This document shows, one piece after another, positions 1 to 7,421 of a DNA stretch of 14,398 nucleotides. The position numbers and the translations under genes were made by a program. Source of the stretch: JAKPAM01 sp047605425 (lineage in GTDB: Bacteria; Pseudomonadota; Gammaproteobacteria; Burkholderiales; Burkholderiaceae_E); NCBI GenBank assembly GCA_047605425.1, contig JASGFT010000127.1, forward strand, positions 1 through 14,398, in the 5' to 3' direction. Below the pieces are notes generated by a model. That model was given only the letters and a program-made list of their open reading frames with translations, had not been told where the DNA came from and did not search any database. Within the stretch, counting starts at the first letter, position 1. Each line of letters opens with the position of its first letter.

Positions 1-1083
<1,083 letters not shown>

Positions 1084-1096
1084 GCCCTGCCCTGTC

Positions 1097-1132
1097 CCGC
1101 ACCGCGGCGGCTGGGATGGCGCTGCGGTGGGG
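1097..1132 (+). other. Stem-loop in the groEL 3' UTR
   Basis: Bases 1100-1109 pair with 1120-1129 (ten pairs, one G-U) around a 10-base loop. Outer pairs 1097-1132 and 1098-1131 flank one mismatch. The same structure with different bases follows the second groEL 3' end (9435-9472), which supports a conserved RNA element. It lacks its own U-tract; the terminator proper lies 16 bases further on. Confidence 0.65.
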
Positions 1133-1147
1133 ATGGTTGTGGAAAAA

Positions 1148-1174
1148 GGCTCCGCTTCGGCGGGGCTTTTTTTT
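1148..1174 (+). terminator. Rho-independent terminator of groEL
   Basis: A GC-rich stem GCTCCGC / GCGGGGC (1149-1155 with 1160-1166, one G-U pair) closes a TTCG tetraloop and is followed by eight T (1167-1174). Five A residues precede the stem and can extend the pairing. It lies 65 bases after the groEL stop codon. Confidence 0.92.
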
Positions 1175-1282
1175 GGCCTGTGCGGCGTGCACGAGTAACG
1201 GGCGGGTGTACGCTTGATCTCGGGCCTCGTGAGGTGACCGGCTTGGCAAACCGGCCACGGAACGCATCGGTACCACTGAATA

Positions 1283-1333
1283 AAATTAAAAATAAGCGAC
1301 AAAATGCTGATCAAATTATAAAATAAACGACAA
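1283..1333 (+). promoter_or_regulatory. Tandem direct repeats in the promoter of the AbiEi-like/Fic gene
   Basis: Two near-identical AT-rich units lie in the same orientation: 1283-1302 and 1313-1333, both AAATTA-(T)AAAATAA-(G/A)-CGACAA, differing by one inserted T and one substitution. They start 30 bp apart, close to three helical turns, so they would face the same side of DNA. The second unit contains TATAAA (1317-1322), a good -10 match, about 43 bases before the ATG. A tandem operator overlapping its own promoter is the natural reading, with the wHTH-like N-terminus of the downstream protein as the candidate binder. No clear -35 with ideal spacing is seen (GCGACA at 1296 would give a 15-base spacer). 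Confidence 0.55.
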
Positions 1334-1364
1334 TCCGACACCAAAAAGCGTTCCAGCACAAAAA

Positions 1365-2840
1365 ATGCCGACACGCGACGACTCCCTGCTGTTGTACGCG
1401 GAACTCTCTGCAGCGCAGGTCAGAGCCGTCCAACGCCGATTGCGGGAAGGCTCTCTGAAGCGCATCGCACCGGGCGTGGTGACAAGTCTCCCCGAGCAAG
1501 CATGGCCAGCCCTGATTGCCCGCGAACGCATCCGCGTCCTGGCCGCGCTCTACCCCAAGGCGGTCATTGGTCCGCGGAGCGCCTTCGATGGCGGCATGCC
1601 AAGCGACGGCGTGATGGTCCTCACGTACTCGTATACCAGGCGGATCGAACTGCCCGGCATGACCGTCCAGCTCATTACCGGTCATGGCCCCGCTCGAGGC
1701 GACGTGCCGATGATGGGCAGAGAGTTGTACTTTCCCTCGACTCCCCGGGTCCTGCTGGAGAACCTCACGGTCTCGCGCGGCAAGGTGAAGAAGTCGGTGG
1801 GAAAGGCCGAGGTCGAACAGCGCCTCATCGCCACTTGTGAAGCCCGAGGCGAGGAAGCGCTCAATGCTCTCCGTGACCAGGCCCGTGCGCTCGCTCCAAC
1901 GCTAGGCCTGGAGCGCGAGTTTGCCATCCTCGACGACCTCATCGGCGCAGTGCTGGGAACGAGAAAGGCCCGGATGTCCACTCCCGCCGGCAAGGCGATG
2001 GTGGCCAACATCCCTTATGACGCCAATCGCCTCGCACTGATCGAAAAGTTGGCGGCAGAGTTGCGCTCGATACCGCTGAAGCAAGCTGCGGCAGTGACCA
2101 GGAGCGATCAGGGTCGCCTGAACTTCGCTTTTCTGGAGTCGTACTTCAGCAACTTCATCGAGGGCACCGAATTCGACGTCAACGAGGCGCGAGGCTTCGT
2201 CCTGGAGGGTAAGCCGATCACCGGACGGCCGAAAGACTCGCACGACATCATCGGTGACTTCCGCCAAGCGGTAAATCCCGGGTGGACGAATCAGACGCTC
2301 AGCTCGGGTGAACCCGTCCTGAAGCAGCTCTGCGAGCGGCATGCCGACCAGATGAGGGAGAGACCGGAGGTCGGCCCTGGCGAATTCAAGACGCAGGCCA
2401 ATCGGGCCGGCAATACGGAGTTCGTCGCGCCGCGATTCGTGCGAGGCACCTTGGTCGAAGGCTCGAAGCTTCTTCCAACGGTGCCGCCAGGCATCGCCAG
2501 AGCGCTGATGGCGATGTTCCTCGTCTCCGAGGTCCATCCTTTCACCGACGGCAATGGACGCCTTGCCCGGATCGTGATGAACGCCGAACTCTCGGTCGTC
2601 GACGGCTGCCGAATCATCGTGCCGACGCTCTTTCGAGAAGAGTACCTGGACTGCCTTCGCGTCCTGACGCGGGAAGGCGACCCCAAGCCGTTTCTCGACG
2701 CGATGCAGTGGATTCATGAATGGACCGCGGCTTTCGACTACGAGAACCTGGACCAGGTCATCGCGGACATGCGGGCGTGCAACGCGTTCGAGAAGTCGCG
2801 TGTTCAGTACAAGCTGCTTTTGCCTCGGAACGCACAGTAG
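1365..2840 (+). CDS. Fic-family protein (putative AMP-transferase) with AbiEi-like N-terminal region
   Basis: This is a 491-residue protein. Residues 391-402 are a perfect Fic motif, HPFTDGNGRLAR, which in this family binds nucleotide and transfers AMP (or another phosphate group) to target hydroxyls; His391 is the expected catalytic base. Residues 262-267, SNFIEG, fit the [S/T]xxxE[G/N] inhibitory motif placed N-terminal to the Fic core as in class II Fic proteins, so the enzyme is probably self-inhibited through Glu266. Residues about 8-135 do not belong to Fic: a short winged-helix-like segment (LSAAQVRAVQRRLREG..LKRIAPGVV) is followed by a segment ending in STPRVLLENL, the pattern of AbiEi antitoxins. 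No Shine-Dalgarno is obvious before the ATG, which follows a run of A. Ordinary GC-rich codon use contrasts with the AT-rich promoter. The Fic assignment is firm; the AbiEi likeness is by pattern and weaker. Confidence 0.9.
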   Translation: MPTRDDSLLLYAELSAAQVRAVQRRLREGSLKRIAPGVVTSLPEQAWPALIARERIRVLAALYPKAVIGPRSAFDGGMPSDGVMVLTYSYTRRIELPGMTVQLITGHGPARGDVPMMGRELYFPSTPRVLLENLTVSRGKVKKSVGKAEVEQRLIATCEARGEEALNALRDQARALAPTLGLEREFAILDDLIGAVLGTRKARMSTPAGKAMVANIPYDANRLALIEKLAAELRSIPLKQAAAVTRSDQGRLNFAFLESYFSNFIEGTEFDVNEARGFVLEGKPITGRPKDSHDIIGDFRQAVNPGWTNQTLSSGEPVLKQLCERHADQMRERPEVGPGEFKTQANRAGNTEFVAPRFVRGTLVEGSKLLPTVPPGIARALMAMFLVSEVHPFTDGNGRLARIVMNAELSVVDGCRIIVPTLFREEYLDCLRVLTREGDPKPFLDAMQWIHEWTAAFDYENLDQVIADMRACNAFEKSRVQYKLLLPRNAQ

Positions 2841-3010
2841 GACCAGATGGTCGAAACATGTCACGGTTCAACCCAATGCAGCCAAACCGCCAGCGGCCCA
2901 CGCCGGGACGGGATTCGTGCAAACGATAGCATCGACGATGACACGCCTCGATTTCACGTGAGATCCGAAATTGGCCCAACCGGACCAACAACACCTTGCA
3001 GGAGATTGCG

Positions 3011-3268
3011 ATGCAAACCATCAGCATGCGGCAAGCCCGCTCCGCGCTGGCCCGTTTGGTCGAAGCTATCGAACAAGGGCGGGCTCGCGCAATCATCATC
3101 GCCCGCAATGGTCGCCCCGCCGCCAGGCTGGTGCTTCTGGAGACGTCGCCAGTCGGGCAGCGCATCGGTGTCGCCAAGAACAAGTTCGAGGTGCCGGGCA
3201 CCATCGATACGCGCAGTGAAGAAAGGGCACGGCTGTTCACGGCGGAACGTGATCTTGAACCTGCTTGA
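3011..3268 (+). CDS. Phd/YefM-family antitoxin, orphan copy
   Basis: This gene encodes 85 residues. ATG 3011 is chosen because GGAG (3001-3004) sits six bases upstream, the same spacing as in the second copy. The N-terminus MQTISMRQARSALARLVEAI is the usual Phd/YefM dimerising and DNA-binding region, followed by the typical IIIARNGRPAARLV strand-turn. In this family the N-terminus binds operator DNA and the C-terminus wraps the PIN toxin. It is roughly three-quarters identical over its first 76 residues to the antitoxin at 3423. A one-base deletion near the 3' end relative to the second copy changes the tail to ERDLEPA and moves the stop past the ancestral TTGA start-stop overlap. No toxin gene follows, so it is an orphan that may still bind the second toxin or its operator. 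Confidence 0.9.
   Translation: MQTISMRQARSALARLVEAIEQGRARAIIIARNGRPAARLVLLETSPVGQRIGVAKNKFEVPGTIDTRSEERARLFTAERDLEPA
3255..3265 (+). pseudogene. Fossil start of a deleted PIN toxin gene
   Basis: TTGAACCTGCT matches the first codons of the intact toxin at 3668 (TTGAATCTGCT, start then Asn-Leu-Leu). Similarity stops here and the next recognisable sequence is the leader of the second unit. The frame continues as Glu-His-Leu-Leu instead of the catalytic LDTH. The toxin of the first module was therefore deleted almost completely. Confidence 0.6.
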
Positions 3269-3368
3269 ACATTTATTGACTGCGTATTTCGGCGAACGTA
3301 ATTGCCAATCGCTCCGCATTCCGCGTCGCTCAGGCAATGGCATCGACGACGACGCGCTCCAATTACAC

Positions 3369-3397
3369 TTGCAATTCGAAATTAGCCAGACTAGACT
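3369..3397 (+). promoter_or_regulatory. Candidate sigma-70 promoter of the antitoxin-toxin pair
   Basis: TTGCAA (3369-3374) and TAGACT (3392-3397) are separated by 17 bases and lie 25 bases before the antitoxin start. Each box matches its consensus at four of six positions. The equivalent leader of the first unit keeps the central CCGAAATTGGCC block but has no comparable -35/-10 pair, so the first copy may be weakly expressed. Confidence 0.4.
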
Positions 3398-3422
3398 AGC
3401 ACCGAGCTTTCTGGAGAATGTG

Positions 3423-3671
3423 ATGCAAGCGGTCAACATGCTGCAAGCCAAGTCCTCGCTGTCCCGCTTGGTGGAAGCCATCGAACAAGGGCGGACACGC
3501 GAAATCATCATTGCCCGCAATGGTCGTCCCGCCGCCAAGCTGGTACCCATAGAAACCTTGCCGGTCGGACAACGCATCGGTGTCGCCAAGGGCAAATTCG
3601 AAGTGCCAGATAGCATCGATACGCACAATAATGAAGTGGCACGGCTGTTCATGGGCGGAGCACGGTCTTGA
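3423..3671 (+). CDS. Phd/YefM-family antitoxin of the intact module
   Basis: This gene encodes 82 residues. ATG 3423 follows GGAG (3413-3416) by six bases; a GTG at 3420 is in frame but badly spaced. The sequence MQAVNMLQAKSSLSRLVEAI then IIIARNGRPAAKLVPIETLP is a classic Phd/YefM antitoxin. It should neutralise the VapC-like RNase encoded next and repress the shared promoter. Its stop codon overlaps the TTG start of the toxin by four bases (TTGA, 3668-3671), which implies translational coupling. The same frame stays open far upstream (to 2847), but that extension runs through the first module in the wrong frame and has no coding character. Confidence 0.93.
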   Translation: MQAVNMLQAKSSLSRLVEAIEQGRTREIIIARNGRPAAKLVPIETLPVGQRIGVAKGKFEVPDSIDTHNNEVARLFMGGARS

Positions 3672-4054
3672 ATCTGCTGCTGGATACGCACGTTGCCCTG
3701 TGGGCCATCACGGATAGTGCAAAGTTGCCGCAAAAGCCACGGGAACTGATCCAGTCCCCGAAGACGACCGTCTGGATCAGCGTCGCAAGTATCTGGGAGA
3801 TCGCCATCAAACATGCGCTGGGCCGCGGAGACATGCCTGTATCCAGCCAGGGTGCTGTGCGCTACTTCAACGAATCCGGATATCGCTTCCTGGCCATCGA
3901 AGCCGATCATGCGACCGCGGTAGAAGATCTCGCCCCGCACCACCAGGACCCCTTTGATCGCATCCTCGTGGCCCAGGCGCTCGTCGAACCGATGCGACTG
4001 ATGACCCATGACCCGATGATTGCGCTCTACAGCGACACCATCATCAAGATTTGA
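3668..4054 (+). CDS. PIN-domain toxin, VapC type (putative RNase)
   Basis: This gene encodes 128 residues, the usual size of a single PIN domain. The expected acidic residues for divalent-metal binding are present: Asp6 in NLLLDTHVALW, Glu44 in SIWEIAIK, Asp97 in DPFDRILVAQA, and Asp115 in MTHDPMI. The HHQDPFDR block and the ALW/SIWEIAIK segments resemble the VapC group often paired with Phd-type antitoxins (COG3744-like). Such toxins cleave tRNA or other RNA and stop growth when freed from their antitoxin. The start is a TTG that overlaps the antitoxin stop, which fits coupled expression with little free toxin. No catalytic residue is missing, so it should be active. Confidence 0.93.
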   Translation: MNLLLDTHVALWAITDSAKLPQKPRELIQSPKTTVWISVASIWEIAIKHALGRGDMPVSSQGAVRYFNESGYRFLAIEADHATAVEDLAPHHQDPFDRILVAQALVEPMRLMTHDPMIALYSDTIIKI

Positions 4055-4076
4055 TAGCCGCGCGCAACTTCATCAA

Positions 4077-4092
4077 CTGGTTCAACAACCAG
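4077..4092 (+). repeat. Short perfect hairpin after the toxin gene
   Basis: CTGGTT (4077-4082) pairs with AACCAG (4087-4092) around CAAC, 22 bases after the toxin stop. There is no T-tract, so a terminator role is possible but not shown. Confidence 0.3.
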
Positions 4093-4152
4093 CAACAAAG
4101 GCGTGTCGTACCGCCGAAATGGAAAAACACTGCGGCTGGCACTCGATGACCA

Positions 4153-4232
4153 CGCCGCCTGGCTGACGTCGCCAGTCGGGCGGGGCAGCACATCGCGGTG
4201 TCGCTAAGGACGAGTTCGAGGTGTCGGGCACC
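4153..4232 (+). pseudogene. Third, degenerate copy of the antitoxin gene (fragment)
   Basis: Bases 4166-4232 match 3143-3202 of the first antitoxin gene: ACGTCGCCAGTCGGGC is identical, followed by an inserted GGGGC, the block for QRIGVAK with two more inserted bases, then GAGTTCGAGGTG-CGGGCACC. Bases 4153-4165 continue the match upstream to CGCCGCCAGGCTG, with 12 bases missing between. The net shift breaks the frame. It is closer to the first (orphan) antitoxin than to the second, and no toxin follows. Confidence 0.75.
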
Positions 4233-4283
4233 TGCTGCCCGACGATGGGGGCACCGGCAGCCTCGATGCCGTCACCCGCCCGC

Positions 4284-4460
4284 GTCGATCTGCTGGAAGT
4301 GATCGACGATCGCGCCGGCCAGCGCGCCACGATCATCACGCATCCGTTGCCCGTCGAGCACCGGCACGATCGAGTCGGCGACGCCACCCTCGCCGATGCG
4401 ATCCTGGATCGGTTGCTGGCCAGGGCCCACCGCTCGAACCTCGAAGGCCCGTCTCGCCGT
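4284..4460 (+). pseudogene. IS21-family IstB ATPase, C-terminal fragment
   Basis: The frame reads VDLLEVIDDRAGQRATIITH, then LPVEHRHDRVGDATLADAIL, then DRLLARAHRSNLEGPSRR. This is the characteristic end of the IstB helper ATPase (family pattern LLEVLEDRYG.RSTLVTSQLPVEHWHE.IGDPTLADAILDRL...HRIELKGESMR). The Walker motifs and the IstA transposase are absent, so it is a dead remnant. It follows the antitoxin scrap directly, which suggests that an IS21-like element took part in rearranging this locus. No terminal inverted repeats were found. Confidence 0.8.
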
Positions 4461-4767
4461 GGGCCGCGCCTCAGGCCAAGACGACCGGCGCAGCGGCCAA
4501 AGTGCGACCCTGCCATGCCTCGGGCATCCACCCTCATCGGAGCACGCCATCACCTGATAACTCGTCCATCGCATACTCATCAATTTCGACGATTGACACT
4601 CGCTTTCTACAGGAGCAATTTTCCTCATAGAACCAGCGAGGGGAGCGAGGCGTGCAGAGAGCCCTTGACAGTTTCCGTTCGACAATAATTAATACGGCCG
4701 GCACTCCATAAAAACAAAGAAACCAACCAAAGTTCAATCAAGAATATTTAAATAATTCGGAGAAAAA
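4461..4767. other. Gene-free stretch with a sharp GC to AT transition
   Basis: Up to about 4540 the sequence is GC-rich filler after the IstB scrap. From about 4545 it becomes AT-rich, and 4680-4767 is strongly so, probably carrying the promoter of the next gene. I see no gene, tRNA or att-like repeat here. The change of composition marks the left boundary of the AT-rich islet. Confidence 0.5.
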
Positions 4768-6918
4768 ATGGGAGACCACGTATTTTTAGTATTCTTTTTT
4801 GGAGTAATAATTGGTTCTGCATCCTATTTGCTCGCCACTCATATAGGAAAATCACTAAAACCCAACTCAATACCAAAAGAAATTTCAGGGCGCCAACTCG
4901 CGCTCATACTTTTCTTTTTTATTAACGCGGTCATTATTTTTATCGGCATTTGTTTTGCAAAAAATGTCGCAATAGAAAATGGCTGGAACTTAACCACATT
5001 AGCAGAATTTTTAATACCTCCATCGATACTTGGAGGATATCTAGTAGCCTCGAGGGCTATTGAAAATTACTTCGATCCCACAGGGGCTTCACGAAAACCA
5101 GCAGCCCCACAGCAACCATCCTTTCTTTCAAAAACAATCAACCAATTCTGGGTTGTAAGTGCAACTCTGGTAGCCTCTTTATTTGTCGTTATCACCCAAC
5201 TAGACACTGACAAGCTGACAGAAAAAATATCCTACCTAAAACTAGGAGCAATGGAATTAAAAATCAACAAAGACGAAAGAGCGATTATTGAACAATCATT
5301 CAAGGCCATCACGTCAACCATTTATGACGCACCCGAGGCCGCCCTGCTAAAACAAATAACACGAGAAAAATCAGAAGGAACAATAAACATCTACGAAAAT
5401 CGAGTTCACTCGGATTTGCGTTTCTGCATGTACGCCAAATTAATAAAATCCGGACAACCCGACTGGAAAGAAAACACGGACAGCCTTCAAAAAGAATGCC
5501 GAGAAGAAATGAGTCATGAAATTGATTTCATTGTCATTCACCAAAAAACTTGGCACCCATTCATACAACGCCTGGTAAAGGGAATTTCACAAGAATTCAT
5601 AAGCGCCAACTTCGTAAAACAAAATCTCGAAGAACCACTGATTTATTTCACAGCTCTCGCAAATTGCAATGACAATGACTACAACAATGGCAAACCGAAC
5701 GAATGCAAAGAGACCTTTTTAAATAACTTTTTAACCAACATATCGAAACTCTGCCACCACATAGGCACCATTATTCACCAAGACAACGCCCCATCTCTCT
5801 CGGAGTGCCCTTCTTTTTTCAATCCCCACCCATCGGAAGAGGAGCAATCCGAATTGAACCTCCTAAAGAAGGCATTACGAAAATCCCCCGACAGTCATTG
5901 GGCAGCCACGATGATCGCAAACCTTCATCTAGCCATCGGAAATGATTACGCCATATCTCAATTTTTGCTAAAACGCTTTGGCAAAAAGGTCAATGAAAAA
6001 TCACAACTGCTGCTAAATTTGAATTTCTCCATAAGCGAAGCCTTGAAAAACCCGAGCTTCAGCTCCATCAATAGATCCAAACTCTACCTCGACGCCGCAC
6101 GCGAGCAGTCCATCAGAATGATCGGCAATTCTTTGCAAGCGTGCAAAAAAACAAAAGCAAACTGTTCTATATCAACAATTTACGAAAGCCCGACATGTGA
6201 TCCAGAAAAACCCACTCCCCAAAACCAAATCCCAATCCCAATCCCAATAATCATTAGCAAAGAATGCGCCAAACGCGACTTCAGGCGCGCGATCTTGGCA
6301 ACGAGAACCACACACCAATCACTCGGGGCGCTCATTCTTCAAGGAAACGACAATACTCTCGACTCCTTGAAGGCAGTTGAAAGCACGCTCAGCAAAGTAC
6401 TGGCGATCGATATAACGAAAAAAACCATATCTGGCAACACCAAAACCTCGAAACACGATATCAGTTTCAACACCGAAATCTACAATCTCAAGAGCTGGCT
6501 AGAAAATTACACCAGCAATCTCAATAAAAATCTAGAAAACAAAGATCTTACCGCGCTATACGATACATATGATTTTCTGGAGAATATATTTCACTTCTCA
6601 ACAGCAAAAATCTCGCTGGGACTGCGAAACAAAGAAAACAAGGATATCGGCTGTGGAATCAGCCTACTTGATGCTTCATTGGAAGCCACCAGAAAGTTAG
6701 CTCAAATTTTCCTTGATAGCTGTACAAGCGGCTTTAGCAGTGGATGCACGGAATTGCGATTAAATGTTCGTTCACTGGATTCTCTCGAGAAGAAGATTTT
6801 GGAGCAACGAAAGATGGTGATTGAGGGCATCTCTCAAGAAAAAAGGCGCTTCGCAAGCCTGGAAAGTTGTGGTAAGATAAAAACCTCGCTCGATGAGCTT
6901 GGCCTGTCAAACTCTTGA
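4768..6918 (+). CDS. Unrecognised 716-residue membrane protein of an AT-rich islet
   Basis: I do not recognise the family. ATG 4768 follows GGAG (4759-4762) by five bases. Four hydrophobic segments are visible at about 4-26, 43-65, 80-97 (weaker) and 126-144. The loops after segments 1 and 3 carry Lys/Arg clusters, so by the positive-inside rule the N-terminus and the large C-terminal region (about 145-716) face the periplasm. That region is mainly helical in character and holds 14 Cys (220, 244, 300, 313, 329, 347, 459, 466, 477, 500, 629, 652, 660, 701); an even, high number fits disulfide bonding in the periplasm. Codons are rich in A/T (AAA, ATT, AAT), quite unlike the GC-rich neighbours, so the gene is probably acquired. 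A small exported ORF follows after 14 bases. No enzyme motif was found. Confidence 0.88.
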   Translation: MGDHVFLVFFFGVIIGSASYLLATHIGKSLKPNSIPKEISGRQLALILFFFINAVIIFIGICFAKNVAIENGWNLTTLAEFLIPPSILGGYLVASRAIENYFDPTGASRKPAAPQQPSFLSKTINQFWVVSATLVASLFVVITQLDTDKLTEKISYLKLGAMELKINKDERAIIEQSFKAITSTIYDAPEAALLKQITREKSEGTINIYENRVHSDLRFCMYAKLIKSGQPDWKENTDSLQKECREEMSHEIDFIVIHQKTWHPFIQRLVKGISQEFISANFVKQNLEEPLIYFTALANCNDNDYNNGKPNECKETFLNNFLTNISKLCHHIGTIIHQDNAPSLSECPSFFNPHPSEEEQSELNLLKKALRKSPDSHWAATMIANLHLAIGNDYAISQFLLKRFGKKVNEKSQLLLNLNFSISEALKNPSFSSINRSKLYLDAAREQSIRMIGNSLQACKKTKANCSISTIYESPTCDPEKPTPQNQIPIPIPIIISKECAKRDFRRAILATRTTHQSLGALILQGNDNTLDSLKAVESTLSKVLAIDITKKTISGNTKTSKHDISFNTEIYNLKSWLENYTSNLNKNLENKDLTALYDTYDFLENIFHFSTAKISLGLRNKENKDIGCGISLLDASLEATRKLAQIFLDSCTSGFSSGCTELRLNVRSLDSLEKKILEQRKMVIEGISQEKRRFASLESCGKIKTSLDELGLSNS
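6229..6248 (+). repeat. ATCCCA hexamer repeat inside the membrane-protein gene
   Basis: ATCCCA occurs three times in a row plus two bases, encoding the Ile-Pro run IPIPIPI (residues 488-494). Unit changes would stay in frame (two residues per unit), so the tract could vary in length without breaking the gene. Confidence 0.6.
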
Positions 6919-6932
6919 GGACGGAGCAACCA

Positions 6933-7031
6933 ATGAGCAAGAAAGAAATCATCATTAGTATTTGCCTTTCTATATTGATCGTGTTTGCATCGATTTCTGA
7001 TGCGATCGCCGCCAGCAGCAGAATGCCTTAG
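6933..7031 (+). CDS. Short signal-peptide ORF, probably a truncated secreted protein
   Basis: This ORF encodes 32 residues. ATG 6933 follows GGAG (6923-6926) by six bases and starts 14 bases after the 716-residue gene, so both are likely one transcript. The sequence is almost entirely a Sec signal peptide: Lys-Lys near the start, the hydrophobic IIISICLSILIVFASIS, then DAIAA as a cleavage site, with only a few residues after it. A real exported protein would need a longer mature part. Two explanations fit: the gene was cut when the islet boundary formed, or a frameshift near 7010-7020 hides the rest. A shifted frame continues as AECLRHIADLKANLDLRL and ends at 7113 with two Cys. It could also be a genuine miniprotein. 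Confidence 0.55.
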   Translation: MSKKEIIISICLSILIVFASISDAIAASSRMP

Positions 7032-7421
7032 ACATATAGCAGATCTCAAAGCGAATTTAGATCTTCGGCTGCAAAGCCAGAAGAGCAAGGGGATTGTGCG
7101 CCAATGTTGGTAGCTCCCATATGCGCCGACAATCCGGAGCTTGCATTTCCGGCCTGGTTTGTTCGACTCGACCTTCACACGGTTCGCCAGCGAGTGGGTC
7201 GCCGAGGGAACTCGTATCCGCTTACTGGGCCTTGAACATCTCTATCTGAGCGCCGACAATCAAGGACTGAGGTTTCTCCACCTCTTTTTCCCGATGCGAC
7301 GCACACGCGATAAGCGACCGAAGATCAGTCAGATGCTGAGGTGTGGTGAGCAAGGCTTGTGGTTCGACCCGTGGTCGAACCTTGGCGCCCTCCCCCTTGC
7401 CGTGCGTGGTCCGGCAACCGC
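7032..7421. other. Mixed stretch without an intact gene
   Basis: Composition returns from AT-rich to GC-rich here, marking the right boundary of the islet. On the minus strand, about 7222-7365 can be read as LLTTPQHLTDLRSLIACASH...EVEKPQSLIVGAQIEMFKAQ, which vaguely resembles the coiled N-terminus of IS66 TnpC transposases, but no start codon or further domain is present. Two inverted repeats occur at 7361-7381 and 7397-7417. I see no RNA gene. Confidence 0.35.
7361..7381. repeat. Perfect 9-bp inverted repeat
   Basis: GGTTCGACC (7361-7369) and GGTCGAACC (7373-7381) are exact inverted copies separated by CGT. It lies 41 bases beyond the stop codon of the minus-strand dehydrogenase. A second weaker inverted repeat, TTGCCG / CGGCAA, occupies 7397-7417. 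Neither has a T-tract on the minus strand. They may act as a transcription stop or RNA-end structure for the dehydrogenase mRNA, or be remains of a mobile element end. Confidence 0.55.

Larger units (their letters stand above)
2931..3678 (+). repeat. Tandem duplication of a Phd-VapC module (two units, about 411-413 bp apart)
   Basis: Unit 1 (2931-3265) and unit 2 (3342-3678) align from an upstream ATCGACGA block through the leader, GGAG ribosome site, antitoxin gene and first bases of the toxin gene. The leader CCGAAATTGGCC of unit 1 matches TTCGAAATTAGCC of unit 2. The units have diverged, so the duplication is old. Unit 1 loses similarity right after the first toxin codons. Confidence 0.85.

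Noticed and set aside
2847..3422. Long plus-strand open frame leading into the second antitoxin
   Set aside because: It crosses the first antitoxin in the wrong frame and has no coding character; GGAG plus ATG at 3423 gives a normal 82-residue antitoxin.
4082..4685. Overlapping minus-strand frames of 130-150 codons
   Set aside because: They are antisense to the antitoxin and IstB scraps, and the translation shows no family pattern.
7222..7365. Possible IS66 TnpC N-terminal remnant on the minus strand
   Set aside because: The coiled-coil-like resemblance is weak, with no start codon, no conserved QFG.SSE motif and no terminal repeats.
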